Below are positions 24,064-37,210 of a DNA stretch of 64,000 nt, piece by piece. The DNA is from Ahaetulla prasina. Its lineage: Eukaryota; Chordata; Lepidosauria; Squamata; Colubridae. Position 1 is the first letter of the stretch. Each line of letters begins with the position of its first letter. The DNA lies in the NCBI RefSeq assembly GCF_028640845.1, contig NC_080540.1, forward strand, positions 137,296,420 through 137,360,419, written 5' to 3'. The notes under the pieces are model-generated. The model made no database searches and was not told the origin of the DNA. It saw nothing but the letters and a program-made list of their open reading frames with translations. The translations under genes and the position numbers were made by a program.

Positions 24064-24123
24064 GGTGCCTCTTTGCTGTTGGGCACTGCATCTTTTGGGG
24101 TTTACATCATCATTTGGAAATGA
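24064..24123 (+). other. Candidate alternative terminal exon in the D-E intron
   Basis: A good acceptor (TTTATTTTTATTCCAG) precedes an open stretch in phase 0 relative to exon D. It encodes GASLLLGTASFGVYIIIWK and then TGA. AATAAA follows at 24209-24214. Joined to exon D it would end the protein with a hydrophobic, membrane-like tail. I know no such Raptor isoform. Chance is a serious alternative. Confidence 0.2.
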
Positions 24124-24539
24124 ACTCTCGATCCCATTCCCTTCAGCTTTTTAGACAATGACCATATTTCAGAAGATCATTTATGAGAGAAGTCTTTTGT
24201 AAAAGTAAAATAAAGATCTCTCAGCAGTCTGCCTATTATTTTTAGGAAGACTAAACCTTATCTTGCTGTTATATTGATTATTACAACAGCACTTTATTTT
24301 CACTTAAAATAAATGATGTAGTTTACATTTGATGCTCCAGCTTATATTACAGGGGCAAATTTTGCCAAAGAGGGACAAAGAAAAAAGACGAAGAATCAAT
24401 GAGTACGAAGCACTGGAGTGTATAATTATTACATGAAGAAACAACTATGGCTCTAGAGGGCATTTGGCTCATAATGACACAATCTGCAGTATTTGAAAAA
24501 AATATTTTTTTTAATAATGACTTGTATATTTTATAATAA

Positions 24540-24606
24540 TAACAACAGAGTTGGAAGGGACCTTGGAGGGCAGGAAACCCTACACCATCTCAGACAGATG
24601 GTTTTG
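24540..24606 (-). mobile_element. CR1 3' end, short
   Basis: 'gttggaagggaccttggagg' followed by 'caggaaaccctacaccatct' is the terminal part of a CR1 on the minus strand. Confidence 0.75.
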
Positions 24607-24609
24607 TTT

Positions 24610-26428
24610 TGTTGGTTGTTGTATGGTGTCTGGAGATGCTTTTGTTGAGATTGGGGACCATATAAGTGTAATAAATGCATAAATAAATTTGCAAAGCTGA
24701 TTTTCCCTTTTTAATATTAATCACCAAAGCAATGGCTTAAGTAGTAAATAGTTGGTACTTCAGTCAGAAAACCTACATAAATAATTTTCTCCTAACACCT
24801 ATAGCTTTTGTATGTACCAAGTGAAACATTTGGAAATGTTAGTAGTTTGGGATGTTTGCAAGCTTTAAGCATTTGGGTTCCCTGCACATCTTTTTGGACA
24901 AACTGAGATTTTCTATTTGTTTCCATATCCAAAGAATAGTATTTAAAAAAATTTAAAGAAAAAAATATAGGGTAATAATGGTTATTTTAACATTTGAAAT
25001 GGGTAATATATAAGGTCCCAATTGTAATTAAAAGCATTTGTCTGCTTTTTGAAAATAACTTTTCACCAGAGTGGTACCTTATTAATCTATTAAATCACTC
25101 CAGACTCCTAATCAAAATGCATGCTTTTGTGCACATTGTCTATATGTGTTTTATGTGAGTACTTGAGTGCTTAACAAAACAGGGATTTAAACATATCTGC
25201 AGTGCTTTAAATTCCTTAAATTACAATGTTAAATAGAGAGGTTTTTCCAGCAGTAGAATGTAGAGAAGAAAAAGAATTACATTATGAAGCCTGTATCTCC
25301 TTAGAATATAGAACTGTTTCCAGAAATACCCCTAATACACATCTGCTTAAATCTACAAAATTATATTAAGTAAATTTCCTTCCCATTCTTTCCCACTGCC
25401 ATTTCAAGATTACCACACTTGTTTAATGTCTTTATTTTAACTTCTGTTCTCTTTTTGGTCCTATTCTGAACTGTTGTGATCTTGGCTATATTTGCTGAAA
25501 CCAAGAAATGTGAATATGTTTGGACATTTCATCTTTCCATTGTTCTTGCTCTGATAGGAGATTATGCAATTATACTTCCTATCCTCATGATTTTGTTTCG
25601 ATCTTTGTCTGTCTTTCCTATCTTCGTAATTTTCCTTCAGTTGTATTGAAGAAATTAAGCACATGTTGTCTTCAGATGAATCAAGCTTCAGCTGACCAGT
25701 ATGGCTAAAAGTGAGCCAAGTTTACATGTCTTTTTCAATTTTATAAATATTAATTGAATCATATCTAAAGGAGTATATATTATTTAACACCCCTGAATGG
25801 TATATATTGGTGGTGTAAATAAGCAAGCCCAGTTTGTTCTACCAAACAATTACATTGCAACATACTTTACATGCTCTTAAAATGCACGAAGGAGCTGCCT
25901 AGTAAATATGTTACTCAAGCCATTTGAGACATGTTGAAAGAAACTGAGAATTTTAAACTTGTACAGATAAGTGTGTATTTGTCTTGCTCTTTGGGCCATC
26001 CTTTTTTTTAATACTACAGTTGGAAATTCTTTTCTAATTCAATACCTAATTATTCTTGATTTTTTTCCCTTTAGAGTAAAATTACAGTCTCTGATATGAT
26101 CTTGTGTGTTGTACTTGATTGAAAAACAGATACTTTTATATGAGAAATTGATGATTCCCCAAATACATAAAAGGCTATATTTAGTGTTGTCTAAGCAATA
26201 ACCAACATTTCAGGTTATTTTGGTCTATTCCTTAACACTTAAAAAGAGAACCACAACTACAGAGATAACTTTCGGAACTCGGGTTTCCCATGTCTCCTAA
26301 ACTTCATTTTTTTATTTTGCCTCCTTTCCACATTCCCTTGTCAAATATCATCTTGTCAAATGTCACCTCTCTTTTTCAGCAAGCAGTGCACTAATGATGT
26401 TTCTTTTACACTCTTTGTTTATCATGAG
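24610..26428. other. RPTOR intron, no feature seen
   Basis: AT-rich sequence without recognised repeats or coding signal. Confidence 0.5.
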
Positions 26429-26429
26429 T

Positions 26430-27030
26430 GAGGTGTGATGGCTCAGCAGTTAAAACACATTGACCTTGTCAGCTGGAAAACTGCCAGCCTGGGTTTGAGA
26501 TGGAAGTACCACATGTTGGGGTGAGCTCCAGTGGTGAAATGCACCGGTTCTGATGAGAACTCGTAATTCGGTAGCGATCGTGGCCGGTGGTTCGGTGATC
26601 CAGTAACGATCGCCGAACAACCGGCAACACCCGCCATCTGGATGTCATTACTTCCTGTTTTTAACCAGGAAGTAATATGGTTTTTACCTTCTGCGCATGC
26701 ACAGAAGGTTTTGCGCATGTACAGAAGGTCGCGAGCGTGCATGGGTGGCTTGTGAACTTTCAAGCCAGTAAGGAAGGTAAGTAGATTTCACCCCTGGTGA
26801 GCTCCCATTCCTTGCCCCAACTCCTGCTCATCCAGCACTTCAAAAGCATGCAAATGTGGGTAGATAAATAGGTACCACTTTGGTGGGAAGTTTTCCATGT
26901 ACCTTTGGCAGAGTCATGCTGATCACATGATCACAGAAAGGATCTTTGGACAGCACTGGCTACCTCAGCTAAGAAATGGAGATGAGCAGCACCTCCTAGA
27001 GTGGACACAAGTGGACATGGGAAATCTTTA
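26430..27030 (+). mobile_element. Sauria-type SINE, split by a hAT-like element
   Basis: The tRNA-like head at 26430 contains 'gatggctcagcagttaaaac'. Its continuation after the insertion matches the intact copy at 32266 ('gctcccattccttgccccaa', 'tttggtgggaag', 'ggagatgagcagcacctcct'). Sauria SINEs are confined to squamates, which supports the organism call. Confidence 0.85.
26529..26796. mobile_element. hAT-like nonautonomous element, copy 3, inside the SINE (268 bp)
   Basis: Ends are CAGTGGTGAAATGC and GATTTCACCCCTG. The 8-bp target duplication GTGAGCTC is perfect (26521-26528 and 26797-26804) and falls in the SINE word GTGAGCTCCC, which is intact in the uninterrupted copy at 32266. The interior has 'ttctgcgcatgcacagaagg'. 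Confidence 0.95.
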
Positions 27031-27454
27031 CGTTTTGTTTATCGTGATTGTGCGTCTGCAGTTGTATCTAGTGTCACATGGCAGCTTGTGACTGAGTCCC
27101 CCTGGCAGCCTCTTTTTGGATCAGGAGCTTCATCCTGAGACTGTTGTAATTGAGGGAGGTGAATGAAAAGAGGCTTTACCAAGGCCGTGCCTACAACTCC
27201 CTGTTTTGCTTTCTGGCTAATCAAAGCCATGGGTTCTGCTTCAGCTGCAACGAATTAGCCACTTGATTGGCCAAAGGGGAATATTCTTCAGACAAGTCAG
27301 ATTGACAGACAGACGTAGGCTGAAAGGTATCCAAAGGAAATGCTTTAGGGTTGCTTCCTTATGACCCAGCTTGTATTTTCCTCTCATAAGAATGAATGAA
27401 GCCAACTGCAAGACTTGTCTGACTTCCTTTAAGCAGAATCAAACCTAATTAGTA

Positions 27455-27832
27455 CAGGTAATCCTCAAGTTACGAGAGGTCACTTAGTGACCATTCGGAG
27501 TTATGCAATAAGACCCCCACCCAAGTGTTTATGACAAAGTTCAGAAATTACAAAAATTGGAATACCATGGCAGTTGTTTGCCCTTATGAATGATCGCATA
27601 GGCACTGCAACATTCACTCTATTCCCTCCACTTGAGGGAGACAAGAGCAGGACAATTTCCCTTCCAGCCTACTAGTCAGCTTGCAAATGCTTTTCGCACC
27701 AAGAGTGAAAGTTTCTGGGGGCTGTGATCTCACATGACTTCAGCAACCCATTCTCTGCAAAAGTGGGTGGGGGAGTCGAATTATGAATGTAATGGGCAGT
27801 CTCCATTACATTCGTAACTCGAGGATTACTTG
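27455..27832 (+). mobile_element. TA-flanked inverted-repeat element, copy 3
   Basis: Left end CAGGTAATCCTCAAGTTACGA after TA; right end TCGTAACTCGAGGATTACTTG. The termini are good inverted repeats. No transposase. Confidence 0.8.
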
Positions 27833-30464
27833 CATTTGGGTATTAGGAAATCCCAAAATTTTAAGTAGACTGGATCAGTGAAATAGCATCCCCCAAGATA
27901 CAATAGCAAATGACTTCCACATGCTGCCAGCAAAGCTATATGGCCATGCCTGCATGGTCACAAAGACTTTTTTTTTTTTTAAATAGATACAAAAGATATT
28001 GCACAGACCATGATGGCATCAGAAATGGCACATTCTTTTATAATGTTCTATAAAATAGTTTTTAAAATGCATCACAATTTAATACTGAATCTATGAAACA
28101 AGGTCTGTATTATTTGGTAATCAAGGAGGAAAATTACCATATGCTATCTTTTTCAATTACACTGTTTTTCATATAACTATGAATTCACATGCATGAAACC
28201 CACATTATTTTAATCCATATTGTTCTATCTCTCTCCTGCAAATACACACTAGGTTTACGAAGAAATAAAGACTTTTTCTGCCTTCTGGGAATTTTAATTA
28301 ATTGCATTAACACAATGCTGAAATGTAAGCTAAATATCAATAGACAAGTGTTTTAGGTTATTTCGTGCCAGCTTTGTAGTAGCAAATGTAGCAATCGAAA
28401 AAGTGTTGAAGGAGAGGAGGGCATCGGATTTTTGTCAAGATTTTCCTTTTTTTACACAGGGGCTGATAAGGTTGTAAATCATCAGCTTGATTCAGAAATC
28501 AATAAGGCCATGATATATTGACTACCAAATCAAACTTTTTATCAGAAGAAAAAAAATTCATCCTTTCTGCTGGGTAGACTTGTAATTTATACTTGCAAGC
28601 ATGTTCATTAAATGAAACCTGCCTTCACCATCACCACCTCCGGAATTCTGAAAATACTTAAAACTGAACTTGGAATTACATAAGCTGTTGTTCAGGTCTA
28701 AGAACAGATTCCAAGATCTGTTGTTTGAAAATTAGACAAAGTGTGACTGGAAAAATACTCCAGTGTAAATGTAGAGAACCATACTTAAAAGCATCCATAA
28801 AAATATTTGAAGAGTCCTGTTACCTAGTTTGGATAATGAAACGTCTGCAAGAAAGCAAGAAAGCTCAGAGAGCACCAAAGACTCCTCGTTTCAACCCTGA
28901 GCAACAAATATTCTCCTTTATTAATAAACATGTTTATTCTTTAACATTGGAGTGGTTGTGGCCAAAAGGAATTCTAAGAGGCGAGCTGTATAAAGCTTTG
29001 GATTTGAAAGCAGAAAGATCCTTTGCATTAGGTAGAATCCAAACAGTGAATCATTGGAGGGCACAGACCTCCTTTCCCAGAAATATTTTATTTTGTGTAG
29101 CTGCTTAGTAGTTAGTGCAGTCACCATCTGCCTTCCAAGGCATTTTCTCCTCTAACCCCAATATGGAGATAGACAGAAATTCCACAGCCTGAGGGCCTTA
29201 CTAGCAAGTAGGAGAAAAAGGAGTTGATAAAAATGAATTGAATTTTGTATGCCATTTCCCGGCTCTGTAGTACTGAGGCATGTGACTAGGGAAATCATGC
29301 ATACCCCTTTGAAAATCAGCTCAACCTCGCAGTGGATAATTAGTTCAGAGTTATCAGTGTTATAAATCCAGGGGAAAAGTGTGTGCGTTTGTGTGTGTAC
29401 AGAAAAAAAGGAGGGCATAAATATTCCTTTTAACTGAAGTCTCGTGAAAAACATAATCGGTGCTGCAGAAATTAAATATACAATGCTACTAAAAGCCTTG
29501 TAGAAATAATACACAGAAAAAGAAGACTGAGCAAGTTAAAAGAAGCTGTTGGGTTGTGTCCAAGTCACAGAGTCAGTGGACTTACAAAGAGAAAATAAAC
29601 CTCAAAAGCAATAAAGATCTTAATTACTATACACTTCCCAAATGAAAAAAAATATTTCTTATGTCCAATATTTTTAGCTAAATCTGTTCCTTATTCCTTA
29701 GGGAGAAACTGATCACTGCAGCAGTTTGCTTTCATAGAGGTTCCAGTTTTTTGTAGATTTCCTTCCCCTTTTATCAAAGGCTCAGATGAACAAAGCTGTT
29801 CTCTTCTTTCCCACCTCAGTACCCAGCTTCTGGCTTGAACTTAATTTTGGAGGGTTGCATAGTTTTTGCATACGCTTTGTGTTCTTTAATCTCACAATGT
29901 TTTCCACCTTCTTTGGGGATATATATAGATATACTTTCTTTGGCTATATTAATGTATGTTTTAAGGTTTGTTTAAAATGTGTTTCATATATTCAAAACAA
30001 ATCCATTCATTTTTGCGGGGTTCTTTTCTTTTTTTCTGTTTTTTTGAAATACTTTGGGATTTTTAGAACAATAAAAATGTTTTTCCCCCACACTATTGTT
30101 TTCCTTTCCAATTAGCTGCTTGGAATCTTTCCTCTTGTTGCTCCTTGGGTGGAAACTAACAAAACCTTTTTTTTCTCCAGTAGAAAAAAGGGAATTGAGG
30201 TAATCTTATTGTGTAGCTACAATTATTCTCAGCCATGCCTCGAGCATAGCAAAGATGTGCAATGGGTATGTCTGAACTAGCAGGCCTGAGGGGGTGGCAG
30301 GCAGGCTGCAGACAATGAAGGTGCGTGAAAGGTTGTGAGGCGGGTGGAAAACCCATGGAAGAAATATTAGACATAAACAGCCAAAAGATCGAAGGGGAGG
30401 TCCTTCATAGTTGATTTCCTAAATGGCAACTCAGTTCAGGTGGCAAGAATCAGAACTAAAGAAT
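27833..30464. other. RPTOR intron, mostly unique sequence
   Basis: The only repeated item I see is a short dispersed repeat at 28815-28876. The remainder has no recognised family. Confidence 0.5.
28815..28876 (+). repeat. Short dispersed repeat (pair with 56412-56472)
   Basis: 'taatgaaacgtctgcaagaa' and 'agctcagagagcaccaaaga' recur with minor change at 56412-56472. Probably the 3' end of an interspersed element that I cannot name. Confidence 0.6.
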
Positions 30465-30720
30465 CCCAGGGCAGGAAGAGACCTTGGTGATCTTCTAGTC
30501 CAATCCCCTGCCCAAGGCCGGTGACCCTAAACCAGTCGTGGGATTCAAATAATTTAACAACCGGTTCTCTGCCTTAATGATTTCTTCCAACAACCGGTTC
30601 ACCAAACTGCTCAGAAAGTTAATAACCGGTTCTCCCAAAGTGGTGCGAACTGGCTGAATCCCACCACTGCCTTAAACCATCCTGTACAAATGGTTATCCA
30701 ATCTATTTCACCTTCCACTT
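30465..30720 (-). mobile_element. CR1 3' end, split by a DNA element
   Basis: 'ggaagagaccttggtgatct' at 30475 and 'tacaaatggttatccaatct' after 30683 are the two parts of one CR1 terminus. The intervening 137 bp is an insertion with its own target duplication. Confidence 0.8.
30533..30669. mobile_element. hAT-like element, second terminal family (137 bp)
   Basis: Ends are CAGTCGTGGGATTCA and TGAATCCCACCACTG. The 8-bp target duplication is CCCTAAAC / CCTTAAAC (one mismatch). The interior carries three ACCGGTTC words. Inserted in a CR1. Confidence 0.85.
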
Positions 30721-32265
30721 CAATAAATGAGTGTAGAAAATTCCTATTGCAGTTTCCAAAAATTCAATAGTAGTGTTAAAATGTTAAAGATTGAAACCTT
30801 TGTCTTTGATCATGCCCAGTTTGGAGAGGGGGCTTGTTAGCATGGTAGCCTGCCCGTTCACTACAACTACACTACAACTACAACTGTCCACATCTCTTCC
30901 TTGGGTTGTGCAGTCCCAGGAAAAGATATATTTGGTTTACACACAAATATTTCAAATCATGTTTTTGCCTCCAGTTCAAAACACTGCATTGCTGCGATCA
31001 AGAATATAAAGTGTTAAGGAAAAAAGCTTCGGAAGAAACAGATTTGACACTGGGAATCAGTACAGTGATTCCTATAAAGTGATTTGTTGCTGCAACTGAT
31101 AAATCTACTGCCTGTCACTATTTCCTCAACCTTCTCTGATTGTTTTCATCTTGATCTGGGTAAAGAGCAGAACAGCTTCATTAGCTTTTACATGAGACAG
31201 CTCGGTAGATGTCTTTTTCTGAATTGTAATTGGTTTCTTTCTGAATGGAGGCCAAAAAGTATTAGAAATCCGCAGCTTATCATAATCCTAATCATCTAAC
31301 ACTATTCCAAACGCCCACACACTTCTGGGAAACCCACATAGGAGAGAATAGAACAAAAGCTTATATTTCATTTATCACAGACAGGCTTTTTTAAAGACAG
31401 AAGGAAGCATAGGCAAGGCGAATGAAGCATGTGGGAAGCCCTACTGGCAGACCCACGGTCCATCAAGCCCAGGATCTTACATTTTGCAGGGTAGGCCAAG
31501 TCTCTCGGGAAGCTCACAAGAGGGCACACAAAGGCAGTTGGCCTTTCCCAACAATTGATGTAGGTGAGTTAGAACTCTGCTTAGCCATCTGCACTAAGCC
31601 AGATGGTTCTTTGTCATGTCATTTAAGCCAGTAACTTCACTACCTTAGCGGAGTGAACACCATGTGCTAATTAGACCTTGAATGAAGAATATTTTCTCTT
31701 AAATCTCCTGTGTCAGTTTTGCTGGTTGGCCCTCAGTTCCAATATAATACGTGAGGCAGAAACATTTGTCTGTCTCCTCATTCTTTATTTGCTTTATAAA
31801 TCTGTACTCTGCTCTCACTTTAATCATCAGGTTTCTTCCCCACTAAAAAATCCCAAATATTTTAATCTTTAATCACAAAAGAAATGTTTCTGCATCGGGG
31901 ATCTGGCCAGATTATTCATTTTTAATTTTTATTTTATTTATTTCGTTAAACTGTGCATTTGGTTGAATCAGCAGAGCCCCTCTCTTGGCTTTTTCATTTC
32001 CTTATCTGCACCTTAATTGCCTCCAAATGGTCTGCAGATGTTTTTTTTCTGTGCAGCTAGGATCAAATGTTGCATCTGTCTTAAGAAGATGTCTGATAGT
32101 GCATCCTAATTTGGAGTACAAAAAAGATTTTTTTAAAAAAAAAAATCCAGACAATTATTTATTAATTAAAGTTGTGTGAACATTAGCTGAAAAGAAGTTG
32201 TTGAAAATGGAAGAATAGCCAGAGGGTACTGATGACTGCCTACTAAAAAGACTAGATGGCAAAGG
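30721..32265. other. RPTOR intron, no feature seen
   Basis: No recognised repeat or coding signal. Confidence 0.5.
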
Positions 32266-32610
32266 ATGTGGTGGCTCAGTGCCTAAGATGCTGAGCTTGT
32301 TGATCAAAAGGTCAGCGGTTCAAGTCCCTAGTGCCACGTAACGGGTGAGCTCCCGTTACTTGTCCCAGCTTCTGCCAACCTAGCAGTTCAAAAGCATGCA
32401 AAAAATGCAAATAGAAAAATAGGGAACACCTTTGGTGGGAAGGTAACAGCGTTCTGTGCACCTTTGGCGTTTATGCCGGCCACATGACCACGGAGACATC
32501 TTCAGACAGTGCTGGTTTTTCAGCTTTGAAATGGAGATGAGCACCACCCCCTAGAGTTGGGAACGACTAGCACATATGTGCAAGGGGAACCTTTACCTTT
32601 ACCTTTACCT
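32266..32610 (+). mobile_element. Sauria SINE, full length
   Basis: The tRNA head has an A-box-like 'tggctcagtgcc' and a B box GGTTCAAGTCC at 32317-32327. The conserved body ends in an (ACCTTT)n tail at about 32590-32610. It gives the uninterrupted reference for the split copy at 26430. Confidence 0.93.
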
Positions 32611-33159
32611 GGAGGGCAGTGAAGACCAACAATTCACTTTCTAAAAACATTTGCCACCTGCAAGGCATGTAAATTTCCTTTTGTTTGTGCATGTATAGTA
32701 TGACTCTCATTTTTCAGAGCAATAAAGCTAAGGCACCTATTAGCATAGACATGAGTTATTTTGAAGAAGGAGCAGGATACTTTTGCAGTCCAGTTTTATT
32801 AGGAATATATAAATCAAGAAGAAGCTTAATCAGGTTTTTGCACACTGGGTTGCAATGCAGCTGGCAATTCAGCACCAAAGAGCTACATATAAATTATCCT
32901 ACTGAATATGGGTATAAACATATGGACTAGGACTGAACAACATATACGCTTACATTGATTCAGTAAAGATACAACTTCTAGATGAAGTACAGTCAGATCA
33001 TCTCCACTTGCCTTTCACTTAATCCACTTCCAGTCTTACAGAGCTGAGCTGAACTTCACAGTTGGGGAAGATATCCCGACCCAGACGTATATTACTATTT
33101 GGGGCTGTACTCTATTTCATTGCTAGCTTGTTTTGTGAGAATGCAGTTGCAATAGTCTA

Positions 33160-33525
33160 CAGGTAGTCCTTGACTTATGACCACAATTGAGCCCAACATT
33201 TCTGTGGCTAAGTAAGACATTTGTTAAGTGAATTTTGCCCCATTTATGACCTTTCTTGCCACAGCTGTTAAGTGAATTACTGCAGTTCTTAAATTGTACA
33301 GTGAATCTGGTTTCCCCATGGACTTGTCAGAAGGTCACAAAAAGATGACCACATGAACCTGGGGCACTGCAACTGTTAGAGTCAGTTGCCGAGTGTTTAA
33401 ATTTTGATCACATGATCATGGGGATGCCACAATGGTCACGTAAAAAATGGTCATAAGTCACTTTTCAGTACTATTGTAGTTTTGAATGGTCACTAAGTGA
33501 ACTATTGTAAGTCAAGGACTACCTG
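33160..33525 (+). mobile_element. TA-flanked inverted-repeat element, copy 4 (best preserved, 366 bp)
   Basis: Termini CAGGTAGTCCTTGACTTA and TAAGTCAAGGACTACCTG are perfect inverted repeats of 18 bp, flanked by TA on both sides (33158-33159 and 33526-33527). The TA duplication suggests a Tc1/mariner-type transposase acting in trans. No coding capacity. Confidence 0.9.
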
Positions 33526-33934
33526 TACTTTCTTCTCCCAACTTCTGGATTTGTTAACTGACCACAGCCAACCCTCCTGTCATTCTTAAATGACTTGATC
33601 TATTTTTCCTCCATCCTTTTATTTCTTCCTTGGCTTTTGCCTTTTAAAGCACTTCCAGGCTTTTCTGTCCCTCCTTTTTCCTTCTGTGTTGTATTTAATA
33701 CCTCCTCCAATAATATAGCTGCTCAATCTCAGCTTTTAAGTGTTATTTGTTTACTATCCTCTAGCTCTGTTCACAATCACCTCTTCCTTGTCAACTTATG
33801 TCGTATCCCCATGAACGTTGCTCTGCCCCTGTACCCCTCATTTCTTGCTGGCCTCCTCTGATTGCAGCTTAAAGCCATTTACTTTCTTGTTACCACCTTT
33901 TCATATCTTATAATACATTACTGTAAAATTTTAT

Positions 33935-34145
33935 TTTTATTTTTATTTTATTTATCATATTTGTATACCGCCCTATCTCCCTAGGGACTCAGGGCGGTTC
34001 ACAGGCAAATAAAAGGTACATATAAATACAGAGTAAAATAACAGTTAAAAAACTTATTCTACATGGCCCAATTTTTTAAAAACAATATAAATAATAAAAC
34101 CCATTAAAACCAATATAAAATTTAAAATCTAATCCAGTCCTGCAC
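33935..34145 (-). mobile_element. L2 LINE 3' tail, truncated
   Basis: 'ttgtataccgccctatctcc' and 'gggactcagggcggttcaca' are the reverse of the reptile L2 3' end, followed by A-rich 3' UTR. Confidence 0.85.
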
Positions 34146-35800
34146 AGATGAATATATATGTTTTAAAATGAGGTATTCATTAAAGTGTAATGTTTCTCTA
34201 CTTGAATATGTTTAGATGCATTTTAACTTGAGATTGGTTATTCCATGCTGCTGCTGTCTGTTTGTCATTCGCCATGTAATAAACCTTACATTGTTGCCAA
34301 AAAAAAAAAAACCTGCTGGGAAAAAAAATTAAAAAATCAGTTATCTAGCAAAGTAATTTCTGTTATGATTTGTTTGAAAAAGATGGGCTGCCCAAGAAGC
34401 AATTTGCATAGTAATATGATTGGACTTGGATTGATTATATTTTTACTGGGTAGGTTGAGTCCATGTGATATGAGTTTGATGATTATCCTCGATTACGTAG
34501 AATTGTAGAGAGGAAAATCTTCAAGGTTGTTCGTTTACATTCTTTCCTTGATTTGAAATCTGCAATTCAGGATATTGCCACAGTATTTTTGACAGATGGC
34601 TATCCAGCCTGGACCACATTCAAATATCTCAAATTATTAGAATGTTTCCACTAATATTTAGCCCACATTTGCTTTCCTGACCTTTGAAGCAACAGAGAGC
34701 AGTTATCTTTGTATTTAATATGTCTAGATACTGATGACCAATCTAAATGATTTCACTTAAATACTTGAGGTACAGTCCTTTTTTTTATGATGTTAAAAAG
34801 AAACCACTTCTGATTTTTTTAATAACAACAAAATCAAATCTGTCTGGGCGCCATATCGGTTTCTAAGTTACACTGGCTTTCTTTTCAGCAAAATGTTCAT
34901 CATGTCATGAATAATAATTTCAAAAGAGATGGGCATGAAAGCAGAAGAGCTTAACTTGAATATTTGTCTTTGAAAATAGCAAGCCTAATTAGAATAATCA
35001 AAGACACTGTTCTCTTATCTTCTTCATTAAAAATTATTATTATTTCATTAAAATGTGTATTTTCATGCAAACAATGCAGCTGCATATTTTTTTTCAGAAC
35101 ACTTCCAAATCCTTGATCAGAACCAGCTTTGATGCTGCTGATAAAAGCCATGAGCTTTGCATATTTGATGCCTTGGGTCAGTAACGATAGCTGTTGATGA
35201 CTGAGTGATGGATTTGGGTTGAGCTTTATTTTAATTTATTTTTTAAAAATAGTTGTAAACTACTGTCATTGCAAAATGCAGGCAGTTTTAAGAACTGAAA
35301 GGGATTCTTTCAGCTAAAATAGAAATTGCTTGCAGTTGGAAAGCTACCTGATTAAGCTATCCCTTAATCAGTAGGACCATCATTTATAGAAACTAGCTTT
35401 AATGAGCAAGTTAGCGTGTCAGATCTCTACACCAAGTGGTTTCAAGCAAATTCTGTCATAAGAAAGAGTACCAATTTAAAGATCAAAGAGGCTTGGGTAA
35501 GCTACTCTTGCCAGAAGCCTTTTCTTTTTCAGCCGATGCATTTTCCTTATTTCATCTCCAGATTTAGATAGTTTTTGCTGATGTTTTTAAACGTTAACAT
35601 TAAAAGTAGATTTATGTTTATTAACTGGTGTTCACTGAATTTTAAGCAGGTAGGTTGGCTATGTAGCATCAAGCAGAATTTCCAATTGAAATAATGGCAA
35701 TAGAAAATAATCAAGTGAGGCCACATATGGCAGTTTTGTCAGTCACGCAGTGGTGGTAACCAAATCAGAACCATTCAGAGTCATACTACTGTTTGATTAA
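34146..35800. other. RPTOR intron, no feature seen
   Basis: Repeat-poor sequence with several A-runs. No coding signal. Confidence 0.5.
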
Positions 35801-35804
35801 TTGA

Positions 35805-36260
35805 TCATTCATTCATTGGATTTCTATAGCCACCCAACTCAACCCAATGATTCTTGGTGGCTTACCATTATGAAATTCTAAAACAGTTTAAACATTAAAA
35901 CAGTAAAACATCCACACAATACATAAGTACCACCTGCAGCTGTGATGATTACTCAGCTAATAATAAAACCAAGTAACAGGACCCCTCACACATTCCGAAC
36001 CCCAGGCCCGGGTACATAGCCAAGTTTTTAAAGCTTTGCAAAAAGTCAACAGGGTTGGAGCCAATCTAATCTCCAAGGGTAGAATGTTCCATAAGGCAGG
36101 GGCTACAGCAGAGAAAGCCCTTTTTCTAGTTTCCACCAATCTACATGGGCAGACAGGATCTGCAGCATGCCTAGTTTGTTTATTTGGACAAGTAGAAAGT
36201 CTTGGGAAAAGATGGTCTTTCAGGTAATCTGGTCCAAAGAGACATAAGGCTATAAAGGTG
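35805..36260 (-). mobile_element. L2 LINE 3' fragment
   Basis: The minus strand encodes an L2 RT C-terminal remnant, RKRAFSAVAPALWNILPLEI then LLTFCKALKTWL, with 3' UTR to about 35820. Confidence 0.8.
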
Positions 36261-36829
36261 AATGAAAATATTACTCTTGTTTAAACCAAACAAGGGACTG
36301 CTTTAATTTCTCTCTAAATTCCTTCCTCCTTTTTTCTTCCCCATTTAGAATGACTCTATGGAGGCTACAGTATCAAATTTAATTTCATAATAAAAACAGC
36401 TTTTTTTTCCATTAAATAAAAACGACCACTTAAAAAGGACAGAAAAGTCACAAAACAAATCATGTTGCAAAACTTGGTTATGCTTTAAAATGTTAATTTT
36501 GCGTGAAAAATTCTTTTAAAAGAATATAATCAATATCTCATCAATAACCTTATAAGATACCATAGAAAAAGATGGCTCTCCATCTCACCAATCCCTGAGG
36601 ATAAAAACATTGCCTAAGTAATGTGCTATGATAGCTGCCTAGGATTAGAACTGAGGGAATACTATTGAATTGACCTAGCGTTAAAGCCTTGCAATTTGTC
36701 AATGATATGGTATGGGAAAGGTAGGTGGCAGAAGCAAAGTGAATCCTGCATACAAACAACTGAAAACTGAATTCCTTTTCCTTTCTTTAAAGAGTTCTAA
36801 AGACAATGTGATAACACATTCAGAACATC

Positions 36830-37075
36830 AATTTATTTATTTTATTTTACTGATTTATATCCCGTCTTCTGTATTTTTGCAAATAACTCAAAGCAGTGAA
36901 CATATCCAACATAACCTTCCTTTCCCTATTTTCCCTACAACAACAACCTTGTGAGATGGATTGGGCTGAGAGAAAGTGATTGGCCCAATGTCACTCAGTT
37001 GGCTTTCATCACAGGCAGTACTAGAACTCACCGTCTCCCAGATTCTAGCCTGGTACCTTAGCCACTAGTTCAAAC
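36830..37075 (-). mobile_element. tRNA-derived SINE, minus strand
   Basis: Reading right to left: tRNA-like head 'ctagtggctaaggtaccagg', then 'ctgggagacggtgagttcta' (B-box region) and the body to a TAAATAAATTGA tail. It belongs to the family of the copy at 58800. Confidence 0.78.
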
Positions 37076-37210
37076 AGATTTTCTTTAGGTTCTTTTCCAC
37101 ATAGATTGAAGTTTGTCTTCTGAAATTAAAGGACCTAAATCAGCTTGTGTGAAGATAAATTTCAGCCAGAGATTGAGGAAATGTAGCACCGGATTTGATG
37201 CACATTAGAG

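Noticed and set aside
32266..32340. Possible tRNA gene (A and B boxes)
   Set aside because: The boxes belong to the head of a Sauria SINE; there is no complete cloverleaf and no terminator suited to a functional tRNA.
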